This document shows, in pieces, positions 1-6,560 of a stretch of 32,995 nucleotides of DNA; position 1 is the first letter of the stretch, and each line of letters opens with the position of its first letter. Both the position numbers and the translations under genes were made by a program. The notes beneath the pieces were generated by a model. The model was not told the origin of the DNA and made no database searches. It saw nothing but the letters and a program-made list of their open reading frames with translations. This stretch comes from Prochlorococcus sp. AG-402-A08 (GTDB lineage Bacteria > Cyanobacteriota > Cyanobacteriia > PCC-6307 > Cyanobiaceae), in assembly GCA_003279585.1 (NCBI GenBank), contig QCHH01000015.1:1-32995 (forward strand). The letters are read 5' to 3'.

Positions 1-107
1 TAATCTCTTTAATATTGAGGAAATATTCGCTATGGGTATAAAAAAGCAAAATATTTTGTACACCTTCACTTGGACCGATATGACTACTGTTTGCTTGTAT
101 AGAAATA

Positions 108-133
108 CTGTATAAAAATGAGTTAGTATACAG
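108..133. promoter_or_regulatory. Inverted repeat upstream of the serine recombinase (candidate operator or recombinase site)
   Basis: Two perfect 7-bp arms, CTGTATA (108-114) and TATACAG (127-133), are separated by 12 bp, so their centres lie about two helical turns apart. The left arm runs into a TATAAA that could be a -10 box (111-116), and the right arm ends about 20 bp before the recombinase start. The placement suits autoregulation or a resolvase subsite. No protein-binding evidence can be read from sequence alone. Confidence 0.45.
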
Positions 134-155
134 GCAAGGTTTTAGAGGTCGATTG

Positions 156-734
156 ATGACTGTTTATGGATATTGGAGATGCTCGACTGACTTACAAGAC
201 CAAGAACGACAAGTCCTTGCTCTTGATCAAGCAGGTTGCGAAAAAATCTATGGAGACAAGATCACTGGAACAAGCAACTATGGAGATCGAGAAGAATTAT
301 CGAAGTGCCTAGAACAACTTCAACGAGATGATCTACTTGTTCTAGAAGATATGACGAGATTGGGTAGAACCATGGTCACGATGCTAGTAGAGGTGAATAA
401 CTTGATTGAGAGAGGGGTGTTTATAAAAACTCTTGATGGTCGTCTTGATACTTCTTTGATGAATGATGAGATCGTCAGGTTGATCGTTGGAGTGATGGGA
501 TATGCAGCAGAGTGCGAAGTAAGGAATATCAAACACAGAACATCTGAAGGAAGAGCAGTAGCAAAAACTAGAGGAGTGAAGTTTGGAGCAAAAAGGAAAT
601 TTGATAAGTATCAAGTCGCAGAGATTCTTGAAAAAAGGAAGCAAGGACAAGGTTATGGAACGATTGCCAAGTCACTAGGCATGAATAGATCTACAGTACA
701 AAAGATTGTTGAAAGAGAAGGGGTGGCAGCATGA
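156..734 (+). CDS. Serine recombinase, resolvase/invertase family
   Basis: Small serine site-specific recombinase, 192 residues from the ATG at 156. AGAGG at 144-148 sits 7 bp upstream and favours this ATG over the TTG three bases earlier. The N-terminus carries the catalytic motif YWRCSTDLQDQERQ, with the nucleophilic serine at residue 10, and TRLGRT matches the conserved DRLGR block. The segment around EGRAVAKTRGVKFGAKRKF is the usual basic linker into the DNA-binding region. The C-terminal GYGTIAKSLGMNRSTVQKIV is a helix-turn-helix. Length is normal for resolvases and invertases, so it appears intact. It heads a run of overlapping small ORFs and lies next to decayed phage-type genes. Resolvase and invertase activity cannot be told apart here. 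Confidence 0.93.
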   Translation: MTVYGYWRCSTDLQDQERQVLALDQAGCEKIYGDKITGTSNYGDREELSKCLEQLQRDDLLVLEDMTRLGRTMVTMLVEVNNLIERGVFIKTLDGRLDTSLMNDEIVRLIVGVMGYAAECEVRNIKHRTSEGRAVAKTRGVKFGAKRKFDKYQVAEILEKRKQGQGYGTIAKSLGMNRSTVQKIVEREGVAA

Positions 735-934
735 CTAAAAAAAATAATTATGCAGGTGGATTATCGAACTACATTGTTTTGAAAGAAGTTAAAGAGGTTG
801 TTTTCTATTTGCATAACCCCTATCCAGATTGCTTGAAAATCCGAGAAATAATGAAGGAACGTTTTCCAGATGACTATAAGAGTATCGTCACTAGTGACTT
901 AGATGAGTTCAAAAAGTATGGAGGGAAAGTGTGA
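731..934 (+). CDS. Small hypothetical protein, second gene of the recombinase operon
   Basis: A 67-residue ORF whose ATG overlaps the recombinase stop in an ATGA arrangement (731-734), a sign of translational coupling. The product is charged, with a KEVVFYLHNPYP segment followed by a KIREIMKERFPDDYKSIV segment that could be a small helical DNA-binding fold. I do not recognise a family. Its middle and C-terminal part resembles the next ORF (KEVVF-x-L, then FP-x-x-[YF]-K), so the two may be tandem paralogues. The coupling suggests an accessory role for the recombinase, such as a directionality or regulatory factor; that is inference. Confidence 0.6.
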   Translation: MTKKNNYAGGLSNYIVLKEVKEVVFYLHNPYPDCLKIREIMKERFPDDYKSIVTSDLDEFKKYGGKV

Positions 935-1116
935 TAAATCTTCCTCCCCATTTCATAGATGAAAAAAAGAAAGAAGTGGTATTTCATCTCAAAGGAACCT
1001 TTCCAGTTCAGTTGGCAATTCCTACTTGGATGCAATCTTTTCCAAAAGGGTTTAAGGGCGTTACTTGTCGCTGCGAAGAGACCTTCTACAAGTTGAGGGC
1101 AAAGATTAATGACTGA
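931..1116 (+). CDS. Small hypothetical protein, third gene of the recombinase operon
   Basis: A 61-residue ORF starting with GTG in a GTGA overlap with the previous stop (931-934). The sequence contains KEVVFHLKGTFP and FPKGFKGVTC, which line up with matching positions of the preceding ORF, suggesting an old duplication. There is no signal peptide or membrane segment. No family recognised. Its existence is supported mainly by the chain of overlapping starts and stops and by the similarity to its neighbour. Confidence 0.5.
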   Translation: MINLPPHFIDEKKKEVVFHLKGTFPVQLAIPTWMQSFPKGFKGVTCRCEETFYKLRAKIND

Positions 1117-1222
1117 AAAAATAGATTGGAGACAAGAATTACTGGATTCTGCAAAATTCAACGAGAAAGAAGAAAAGTTGCTGAAGCATGGTGCTAAATC
1201 ATTGGCACAGAGTTGGCATTAA
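1109..1222 (+). CDS. Very small ORF (37 aa), possible fourth gene of the recombinase operon
   Basis: The ATG at 1109 overlaps the previous ORF by 8 bp, continuing the coupled arrangement. The product begins MTEKIDWRQELLDSAKF, is highly charged, and ends in SLAQSWH at 1222. It runs into the start of the RNA-polymerase-like fragment in another frame, so it may be a complete small gene or the N-terminal stub of a gene cut at a deletion junction. No family recognised. Confidence 0.35.
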   Translation: MTEKIDWRQELLDSAKFNEKEEKLLKHGAKSLAQSWH

Positions 1223-1689
1223 AGAATGGATCACAATCAATTCAATGGACTACTCCTAACCAAGACAAGATTCATTTGTCTAAAAATAAGATTGATGTCA
1301 TCCAGGCAAGAACAACACACTTAGGCAAAGTGACACTCGGTATCGATGAAGGCAAGAGACCTGATTACAAAGCAATGGAGAAAGCATTAGCTTCATCATT
1401 CGTACATAGCTATGACGCAGCAGTCCTAAAGTCATCTTTCCAGGATTGGCATCAACCAATAGCTCTAATTCACGATTGTTTGAAGGTTCTCCCTAACGAT
1501 ACGGATAAAGCAAAAGAAAGAATCAAACATGGATTTGTTCAGGTTTGCAAAGGCGATCCATTGGCTCGTTTAGCTGATGAAAGGAAGTATCATAAGAGCA
1601 ATTACCAAGGCTCACGCAGGACTCTGGAGACCTCTCAGCCGTGCTTGGTTCGTCTTCGTATATGTTTAATTAGAAGCTACTCTCATTGA
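1198..1689 (+). pseudogene. C-terminal fragment of a T7-like single-subunit RNA polymerase
   Basis: The reading frame open from 1198 (first possible start TTG at 1213) matches the end of phage T7-type RNA polymerases. It has a WTTP segment, equivalent to WVTPDG in T7, then SSFVHSYDAAVL, equivalent to NFVHSQDGSHL, then ALIHDCLKVLPND, equivalent to ALIHDSFGTIPAD. The His-Asp pair (residues 87-88 from the TTG) corresponds to the catalytic His811 and Asp812 of T7 polymerase. Only the last 120 or so residues of an enzyme of about 800 to 880 residues are present; Asp537, Lys631 and Tyr639 equivalents are missing. After about 1575 the frame drifts into unrelated residues, so the true C-terminus is probably lost too. 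It is a relic, not a working polymerase, and points to a podovirus-like ancestor or a mobile element that carried phage genes. Confidence 0.8.
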
Positions 1690-1858
1690 CTTGTCCTCTC
1701 CACAATCATCAAAAAAGAGATCAGAAATATTAGATGAGATCATGTTCTTCATCCTGGAAAGAGCTAAGTGCGAAGAAGACACCGACAAGTACCTTGAGCA
1801 TGTTCTCGACTACTGCAAGAAGGATTATAAACAGGCGTATAAGAAAAAACAGATTTAA
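1670..1858 (+). other. Open-frame scrap downstream of the polymerase fragment
   Basis: A short open stretch in the frame after the stop at 1667, with a possible ATG at 1742. The translation is rich in lysine and glutamate (ILERAKCEEDTDKYLEHVLD) and ends with KQAYKKKQI. It reads like the C-terminus of a small helical protein, and the same frame upstream of the stop (about 1580-1666) is also open, so this may be one broken gene. I do not recognise it. It is kept because the amino-acid composition looks coding. Confidence 0.3.
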
Positions 1859-1900
1859 TCAATTATATGTCTACCTACCTCTTCAATTAGGTGAGTTTGA

Positions 1901-2020
1901 TTATGGAATATCTCTAGTGATACTGCCATATTCAGGTTCAGCTCCAGTTGACAAAGCATACTTCACACAAAATTCTTCCCAAGTCATATTCTCAGATTCT
2001 TCTGCTAATTGATCAATCAT
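1901..2020 (-). CDS. Possible small protein (39 aa), minus strand
   Basis: An ATG-initiated minus-strand frame of 39 residues, beginning MIDQLAEESENMTWEEF and ending ITRDIP. Upstream of the ATG the frame stays open to about 2066 without another ATG. The composition is ordinary for a soluble small cyanobacterial protein and better than the overlapping plus-strand frame at 1734-2012, which reads as noise. There is no clear ribosome-binding site. Family unknown. Confidence 0.35.
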   Translation of the reverse strand: MIDQLAEESENMTWEEFCVKYALSTGAEPEYGSITRDIP

Positions 2021-2036
2021 TTTGATTGTTTCTTGA

Positions 2037-2423
2037 ATGTCTAAGAAACCTGATGATTTTCTTTTCTGCAATCAACAAACAACTCAACCATTCAGTGAAA
2101 GGATCTGGAAAGATAGTCTTGCCGAAGTCTTAGTTTAGTCCCGCCTTGGAGATTGGGGAGAAGATGATTCCAACAACCTGCGTAAAGTTGATATTCATTC
2201 AGGTAAAAACATCACTTAGTACAGCTTTAGGCATAGCTATATAACAATGCGATTAAAGGCTGGTGTTCCTGTTCCTGTGATTGCAGCCAACACCGATACG
2301 AGCATGAAATATATCCAAGAACATTACTTCCATTACAGAGCTGATGAGTCCACTGAGATCCTTGGTAAAGGGAGAAAGATCAAGCCAGCAGAGGAAAGTT
2401 TGAGGTGGATTGGGTTAAGTTAA
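2037..2423 (+). pseudogene. Tyrosine recombinase (phage-type integrase) pseudogene, C-terminal half with two in-frame amber stops
   Basis: One continuous frame reads as the catalytic half of a phage-type integrase. PDDFLF is followed by QPFSERIWKDSLAEVLV, then RLGDWGEDDSNNLRKV, HSGKNIT, the box II motif YSFRHSYITMRL, and TSMKYIQEHYFHYRADES, which holds the presumed nucleophilic tyrosine. The frame is broken by TAG at 2136 (probably once a glutamate codon) and TAG at 2217 (probably once tryptophan). The N-terminal arm-binding and core-binding part is missing. RH of box II and the HY of the active-site block remain; the usual first His of HxxR is Tyr, which is common in this subgroup. Together with the serine recombinase and polymerase fragment it marks a decayed integrated element. 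It cannot make an active recombinase unless the stops are suppressed. Confidence 0.87.
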
Positions 2424-2482
2424 GTTCACAATCATCAACTTTTTCAATCAAGACTAGAACATCTAGTAATATTAAAGTCTGA

Positions 2483-2695
2483 TTGCGCATCCGTGTCTTC
2501 CTACCTCGTATCAAGTTAATGCCAGATAACAAAGCAACAAAAATAGATCAAGACATAGATGGTGAGGGAATATTCATTAGAGACATAAAAGCAGACTTCC
2601 TGGCAGAAGGGAATGAAACTATCGACATAAAGCTATTTGATGATGCAGAACATACTGAGCAGATAGGCAATTCTGTCTCATTAGTAATCAACTAA
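2483..2695 (+). pseudogene. Fragment of a Calx-beta-like surface-protein domain
   Basis: Short frame opening with TTG at 2483 (internal ATG at 2519). From about residue 20 the translation reads DGEGIFIRDIKADFLAEGNE and then IDIKLFDDAEHTEQIGNSVS, ending LVIN. The AEGNETIDIKLFDD stretch is typical of the last strands of Calx-beta or related repeats in large calcium-binding secreted proteins. No upstream domain remains in frame, so it is best read as the C-terminal leftover of a larger gene next to the intact surface protein at 2730. It could in principle be a free-standing small protein. Confidence 0.5.
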
Positions 2696-2729
2696 ACCTA
2701 GCGCTTCTTAAAGGAAAGAACTGATATTT

Positions 2730-5537
2730 ATGAGTACAGCAAAGCTTGTAAAAGATATCTATTTAGGTTCAGGGAGCTCAAATCCAAGAGTTCTAGGCTC
2801 TCATGGATCAAACCTTTATTTCTTTGCCAACGATAATAGCTACGGCTACGAGCTATGGAAAACAGACGGCACAGAAGCTGGGACCGTTCTGGTCAAAGAT
2901 ATCAACCCAGGTGCAAGCGATTCCTTAGATTCGAGCTTCTGGGCAAATTATGATCCAAATCTAGAGTCAATAGGGTCAACACTCTATTTCGGGGCAAAAG
3001 GTGACTCAGGGCAAACACATCTATGGAAGACAGATGGCACAGAAGAAGGCACGGTAAGAGTAAAAAATTTTGAGACAGGAACCAGCCCGCACAATCTCAC
3101 TGCTGTGGGCAATACACTTTATTTCTGTATTGATGATGGAACTCACGGCTTCGAGCTGTGGAAAACTGATGGCACTGAAAGTGGAACACTTTTAGTTAAA
3201 GATATTAATCAACAACCAGGGAATTCATCACCTAGCGATCTAACAGTTATTGGTGAGACACTTTATTTTACTGCTAATGATGGTATTAACGGTAAAGAAG
3301 TATGGAAAACAGATGGTACCGACTCAGGTACTGTCTTAGTTAAAGACATTTATTCTGGATCTTGGACCTCAAGTCCAAACTCTCTAACCGCAGTTGGTAA
3401 TACACTTTATTTCACTGCTCAGCATGGTACTCCCATTTCATACGGCGCAGATTCTGTCAGTACATATTTATGGAAGACTGACGGCACAGAATCTGGAACC
3501 GTTGAGATTGATACCCCCAATAATGTTAATTATTTTGGATATTTTGGAAGTTCTTATACAACACCAAGTGAGCTGACTTCATTTGGTAATGTACTTTATT
3601 TCTCTGCTCATCAAATTTATGACGGCACAGAACTTTGGAAGACTGATGGGACAATATCTGGAACCAGCAAAGTCAAAGATATTGATACTGGCTACGGACA
3701 TGTTTTAGGCTCGTTTCCCCAGTCACTTACAGTTGTTGGCAATACTCTTTATTTTACGGCAGGAACAGGATACTTATACAATAATAATAATAGAGAGCTT
3801 TGGAAAACAGACGGCACAGAAGCTGGTACTGTCTTAGTTAAAGATATCTATCCTGGCTCAGATGGTTCAAATCCTTCTAACCTAACGGCAGTTGGTAATA
3901 CACTTTATTTTACTGCTAATGATGGTACTAACGGTACAGAATTATGGAAGACAGACGGCACAGAAGCTGGTACTGTCTTAGTTCAAAACCTTACAGCTGG
4001 CAATGGTAATTCCGCCTTAAGCGATATGACCGCTATTGGGGATACTCTTTATTTTACCTACGATAATGGTAGTAATGGCAAGGAACTTTGGAGTGTTGGA
4101 CCTAACAACACCCCAACAGATATAGGCATCACATCCTCAATTTTCAACGAAAATATTGCAGCAGGATCAATTGTCACCAACTTAACGACAACTGATATTG
4201 ATACAGGAAACAGTCATACCTACACATTGGTGAATGGTAGTGGATCTACAGATAATAGTACTTTTACGATTTCTGGAAATAGCTTAAAGATTAATACTTC
4301 CCCTGATTTTGAAAGCAAGTCTTCCTATTCCATTCGATTGCAAACTGATGATGGTGAGGGAGGAACTTATCAAGAAGCTTTCACGCTTTCTGTGAATAAC
4401 CTCAATGAAACTCCCTCTAATATCAGTCTCTCTTCCTCTTCCTTTAACGAAAATATTGAGAGTTCTTCCACTGTCGCAACTCTCTCAGCTTCTGATCCTG
4501 ACTCCTCCGATACTCATAGTTATGCATTGGTGATTGGTTCAGGTGATAACGATAACTCCTCTTTTATTATTGATGGTTCATCCTTAAAGATTAAAGCCTC
4601 TCCGGATTACGAGACAAAATCCTCATACAATTTACGAATTCTGACAATAGATAGTGGTGGTGAAACCTACGCTAAAGCTTTCACACTCTCGGTTAATGAT
4701 CTCAATGAATTTGTAGCAACCATCTCAGGAACAGCAGGCAATGATAGCTTACTCAGTACAAGTAGCAATGATTTTATTGATGGTGGAGAAGGTACAGATA
4801 CAGTGTCAATCACTGGTTACTTCTCTAACTATTCCTTTACTCGTAGCACAGACACATTACAAATCTCGGATCAACGCACAACAGGTACAACAGATGGAAC
4901 AGATACTCTTAAAAATATTGAATACATTCAGTTCTCTGATCAAACCGTAGAAGAATCAAAAGTAGACGTTGTTAAAACCTATACCGGTAACTTCCATGAT
5001 TACAAGTTCTATGACAAAGGCAATGGAAAATATGAAATCAAAACTGATTCTGGCTATGACGACATCACTGGCTATCCATCCTTACAATTCACTGGAGAAG
5101 CAACAACAAGTTCCTTCCGTGATGTGAGTGCCATCGCAGATATCAAAGGTACATTTGATCAAGTCACTGGTTTAAATACAGATGATGCAAAAATGTTCCG
5201 TCTCTATAACGCAGCTTTCAAACGACTTCCTGATTCTGATGGATTGAAGTATTGGATTTCTCAATACTCTTCTGGAGCCAATGATGATCGAACGATTGCC
5301 TCTTCTTTCCTTGTCTCTGCTGAATTTAAACAGCGTTATGGTGAGGATGTCACAAACGCAAAATACGTTGAGACTCTCTACACCAATGTCTTAGGTAGAG
5401 ACTATGACCAAGAAGGATATAATTATTGGCTTGGTAATTTAAATAATGGAACTGAAACTCGATATGAACTTCTTCTTGGTTTTGCTGAATCAGCTGAAAA
5501 CAAAGCTCTCTTTACTGAAATGACTGGGTTTGGTTGA
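2730..5537 (+). CDS. Large ELWxxDGT-repeat / cadherin-like / DUF4214 surface protein
   Basis: 935 residues with a mosaic architecture. Residues 1 to about 455 hold eight [EHY][LV]WKTDGTxxGT repeats plus a degenerate ninth (ELWSVGPN), with recurring NTLYFTAxDG strands, consistent with a beta-propeller-like fold. About 460-560 and 560-660 are two cadherin-like domains, each opening with F-N-E-N-I and closing with F-T-L-S-V-N-x-L-N-E. About 665-695 is a degenerate RTX-like segment (GTAGNDSLL, NDFIDGGEGTDTV). About 810-930 is a DUF4214 domain (AFKRLPDSDGLKYWISQY, NVLGRDYDQEGYNYWLGNLN). There is no N-terminal signal peptide; proteins of this build are usually exported by type I secretion with a C-terminal signal. 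A role in adhesion or as a cell-surface layer is likely; the ligand is unknown. It lies inside the island and has no co-directional partner, and no secretion genes are visible. Confidence 0.9.
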   Translation: MSTAKLVKDIYLGSGSSNPRVLGSHGSNLYFFANDNSYGYELWKTDGTEAGTVLVKDINPGASDSLDSSFWANYDPNLESIGSTLYFGAKGDSGQTHLWKTDGTEEGTVRVKNFETGTSPHNLTAVGNTLYFCIDDGTHGFELWKTDGTESGTLLVKDINQQPGNSSPSDLTVIGETLYFTANDGINGKEVWKTDGTDSGTVLVKDIYSGSWTSSPNSLTAVGNTLYFTAQHGTPISYGADSVSTYLWKTDGTESGTVEIDTPNNVNYFGYFGSSYTTPSELTSFGNVLYFSAHQIYDGTELWKTDGTISGTSKVKDIDTGYGHVLGSFPQSLTVVGNTLYFTAGTGYLYNNNNRELWKTDGTEAGTVLVKDIYPGSDGSNPSNLTAVGNTLYFTANDGTNGTELWKTDGTEAGTVLVQNLTAGNGNSALSDMTAIGDTLYFTYDNGSNGKELWSVGPNNTPTDIGITSSIFNENIAAGSIVTNLTTTDIDTGNSHTYTLVNGSGSTDNSTFTISGNSLKINTSPDFESKSSYSIRLQTDDGEGGTYQEAFTLSVNNLNETPSNISLSSSSFNENIESSSTVATLSASDPDSSDTHSYALVIGSGDNDNSSFIIDGSSLKIKASPDYETKSSYNLRILTIDSGGETYAKAFTLSVNDLNEFVATISGTAGNDSLLSTSSNDFIDGGEGTDTVSITGYFSNYSFTRSTDTLQISDQRTTGTTDGTDTLKNIEYIQFSDQTVEESKVDVVKTYTGNFHDYKFYDKGNGKYEIKTDSGYDDITGYPSLQFTGEATTSSFRDVSAIADIKGTFDQVTGLNTDDAKMFRLYNAAFKRLPDSDGLKYWISQYSSGANDDRTIASSFLVSAEFKQRYGEDVTNAKYVETLYTNVLGRDYDQEGYNYWLGNLNNGTETRYELLLGFAESAENKALFTEMTGFG

Positions 5538-5736
5538 AGAGCAAAGACAAGTAACTCATCCACCCCCATTCGAGTAATCTTCTTCCATGCGTATTCCATA
5601 CCCCACAGGATTATGGATTAAAATCGCCTACAAGAAGAATTAAGCAACTTTTAGGTAGATATAGTCATCTAATCCTATAAAGCTCTTAGGAGCGATTTAT
5701 CGTGGAAGGTTGCGATCAGTTACGTCAAGAGGGAGG

Positions 5737-6036
5737 TTAGCCCATCTATACAGGGCAGAGGAGCAAGGCGTCCCGTATACAGAGAGACAACAAGACCTCT
5801 TTCTATGACTGAAGAATTTCGAGTCTACCCTCATACAGGGGAAAGCGATCCTACCCTTATACAGGGAGACATCTAAGAACTCTCTTTATGACTAGCTTCT
5901 TAGTGAGGCGTCCCGTATACCGGGAGAAAGCAAGACATCCCATGCAGAGAAGACAAAAACCACCAAGTCTATGACTGAGATATTTTGAGTTGTCATCTAT
6001 ACAAGGGAGGGAGAGGTGTCACCTATACAGGGAGAC
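5737..6036. repeat. Tandem array, about 83-bp period, with paired ATACAGGG palindromic cores
   Basis: TATGACT recurs at 5804, 5887 and 5970, exactly 83 bp apart. Each period carries two copies of a core close to CCxxATACAGGGAGA. One series lies at 5748, 5833, 5917 and 5999; the other at 5777, 5859, 5942 and 6025. The two cores of a unit are 25 to 29 bp apart. Many cores are imperfect palindromes, the clearest being TCCCGTATACCGGGA at 5911-5925 with 5-bp arms and GTATAC inside. About four units are recognisable and diverged. It has no spacer logic of a CRISPR. Possible roles are a protein-binding array, a structured RNA, or REP-like repeats. Confidence 0.75.
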
Positions 6037-6059
6037 CTCCAAATCCCAGTGTTTCTATA

Positions 6060-6107
6060 CGAGCGAAGCGAGTATCTAACTCTGAGCTAATCGAGCGTTA
6101 GCGAGAT
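6060..6107. repeat. Two direct copies of a GCGAG-rich 16-mer
   Basis: CGAGCGAAGCGAGTAT at 6060-6075 and the related CGAGCGTTAGCGAGAT at 6092-6107, 32 bp apart. The second copy is overlapped by a hairpin with arms GCTAA and TTAGC. They immediately follow the 83-bp array and are G+C-richer than their surroundings. Function unknown. Confidence 0.4.
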
Positions 6108-6169
6108 AGCGAAGGCTGATTACTAAGACAACTCTCTAACCATCACTAACCAAACCTCTCTAACGAACG

Positions 6170-6216
6170 GTATAGATGATATACGTATATCAATTACATA
6201 TGAATATCATCTATAC
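6170..6216. repeat. 13-bp perfect inverted repeat with nested palindrome
   Basis: The arms GTATAGATGATAT (6170-6182) and ATATCATCTATAC (6204-6216) are exact reverse complements with a 21-bp spacer. A separate perfect 14-bp palindrome, GATATACGTATATC, lies at 6178-6191 and overlaps the left arm, and CATATG sits in the spacer. There is no T-tract, so it is not a standard terminator. It could be a cruciform-forming operator or a recombinase or att-like site of the island. Confidence 0.6.
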
Positions 6217-6560
6217 AACTAATAAACCTATGAGTGTGTAAGAACTAAAAGCAATGAAAACAAACAAGCAGCTACAGATTCCTAAGAAGAAGACTCTTTC
6301 TAATAATGCATCACTGTTGATATCTTCCATTCCAAAGACTTCATCATTGAAGATCAAAGATAGATGAGTATTTGAGTCCTTTAGTTTTGACCATAAATTT
6401 CTCTTCTCAATTAACGTATAAGCCAGGACACTATTTACCCCTCATACCCCCTATCAAGTCGGTACATAGGACAAGGGAATATGTCTTTTAGTACTGTTAC
6501 CTTAGTGTTACCCTTCCTTCCTGGCTCCCTTGAATCCCTTCTCTTGACTAGCTTTAGGCG

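Larger units (their letters stand above)
5538..6560. other. Gene-free kilobase with structured repeats
   Basis: No convincing coding frame is present between the surface protein and argJ. The stretch holds the tandem array at 5737-6036, a pair of GCGAG-rich repeats at 6060-6107 and the inverted repeat at 6170-6216, described separately. From about 6240 to 6540 I see only unstructured AT-rich sequence with a C-rich patch around 6437-6453. No tRNA gene or clear attachment-site duplicate is visible. Confidence 0.6.

Noticed and set aside
1734-2012. Plus-strand 92-codon frame over the scrap region
   Set aside because: Composition reads as noise and it overlaps better candidate frames on both strands.
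5737-6036. The repeat array as a CRISPR
   Set aside because: Repeat cores are short, diverged and palindromic; intervening segments are themselves similar between units; no cas genes are near.
6254-6367. 37-codon frame starting MKTNKQLQIPKKK
   Set aside because: No ribosome-binding site, serine and lysine runs typical of AT-rich noise, and no neighbour support.
6400-6560. A tRNA gene or tRNA fragment at the island edge as an integration site
   Set aside because: No cloverleaf or tRNA 3' end could be found by eye; a covariance search would settle it.
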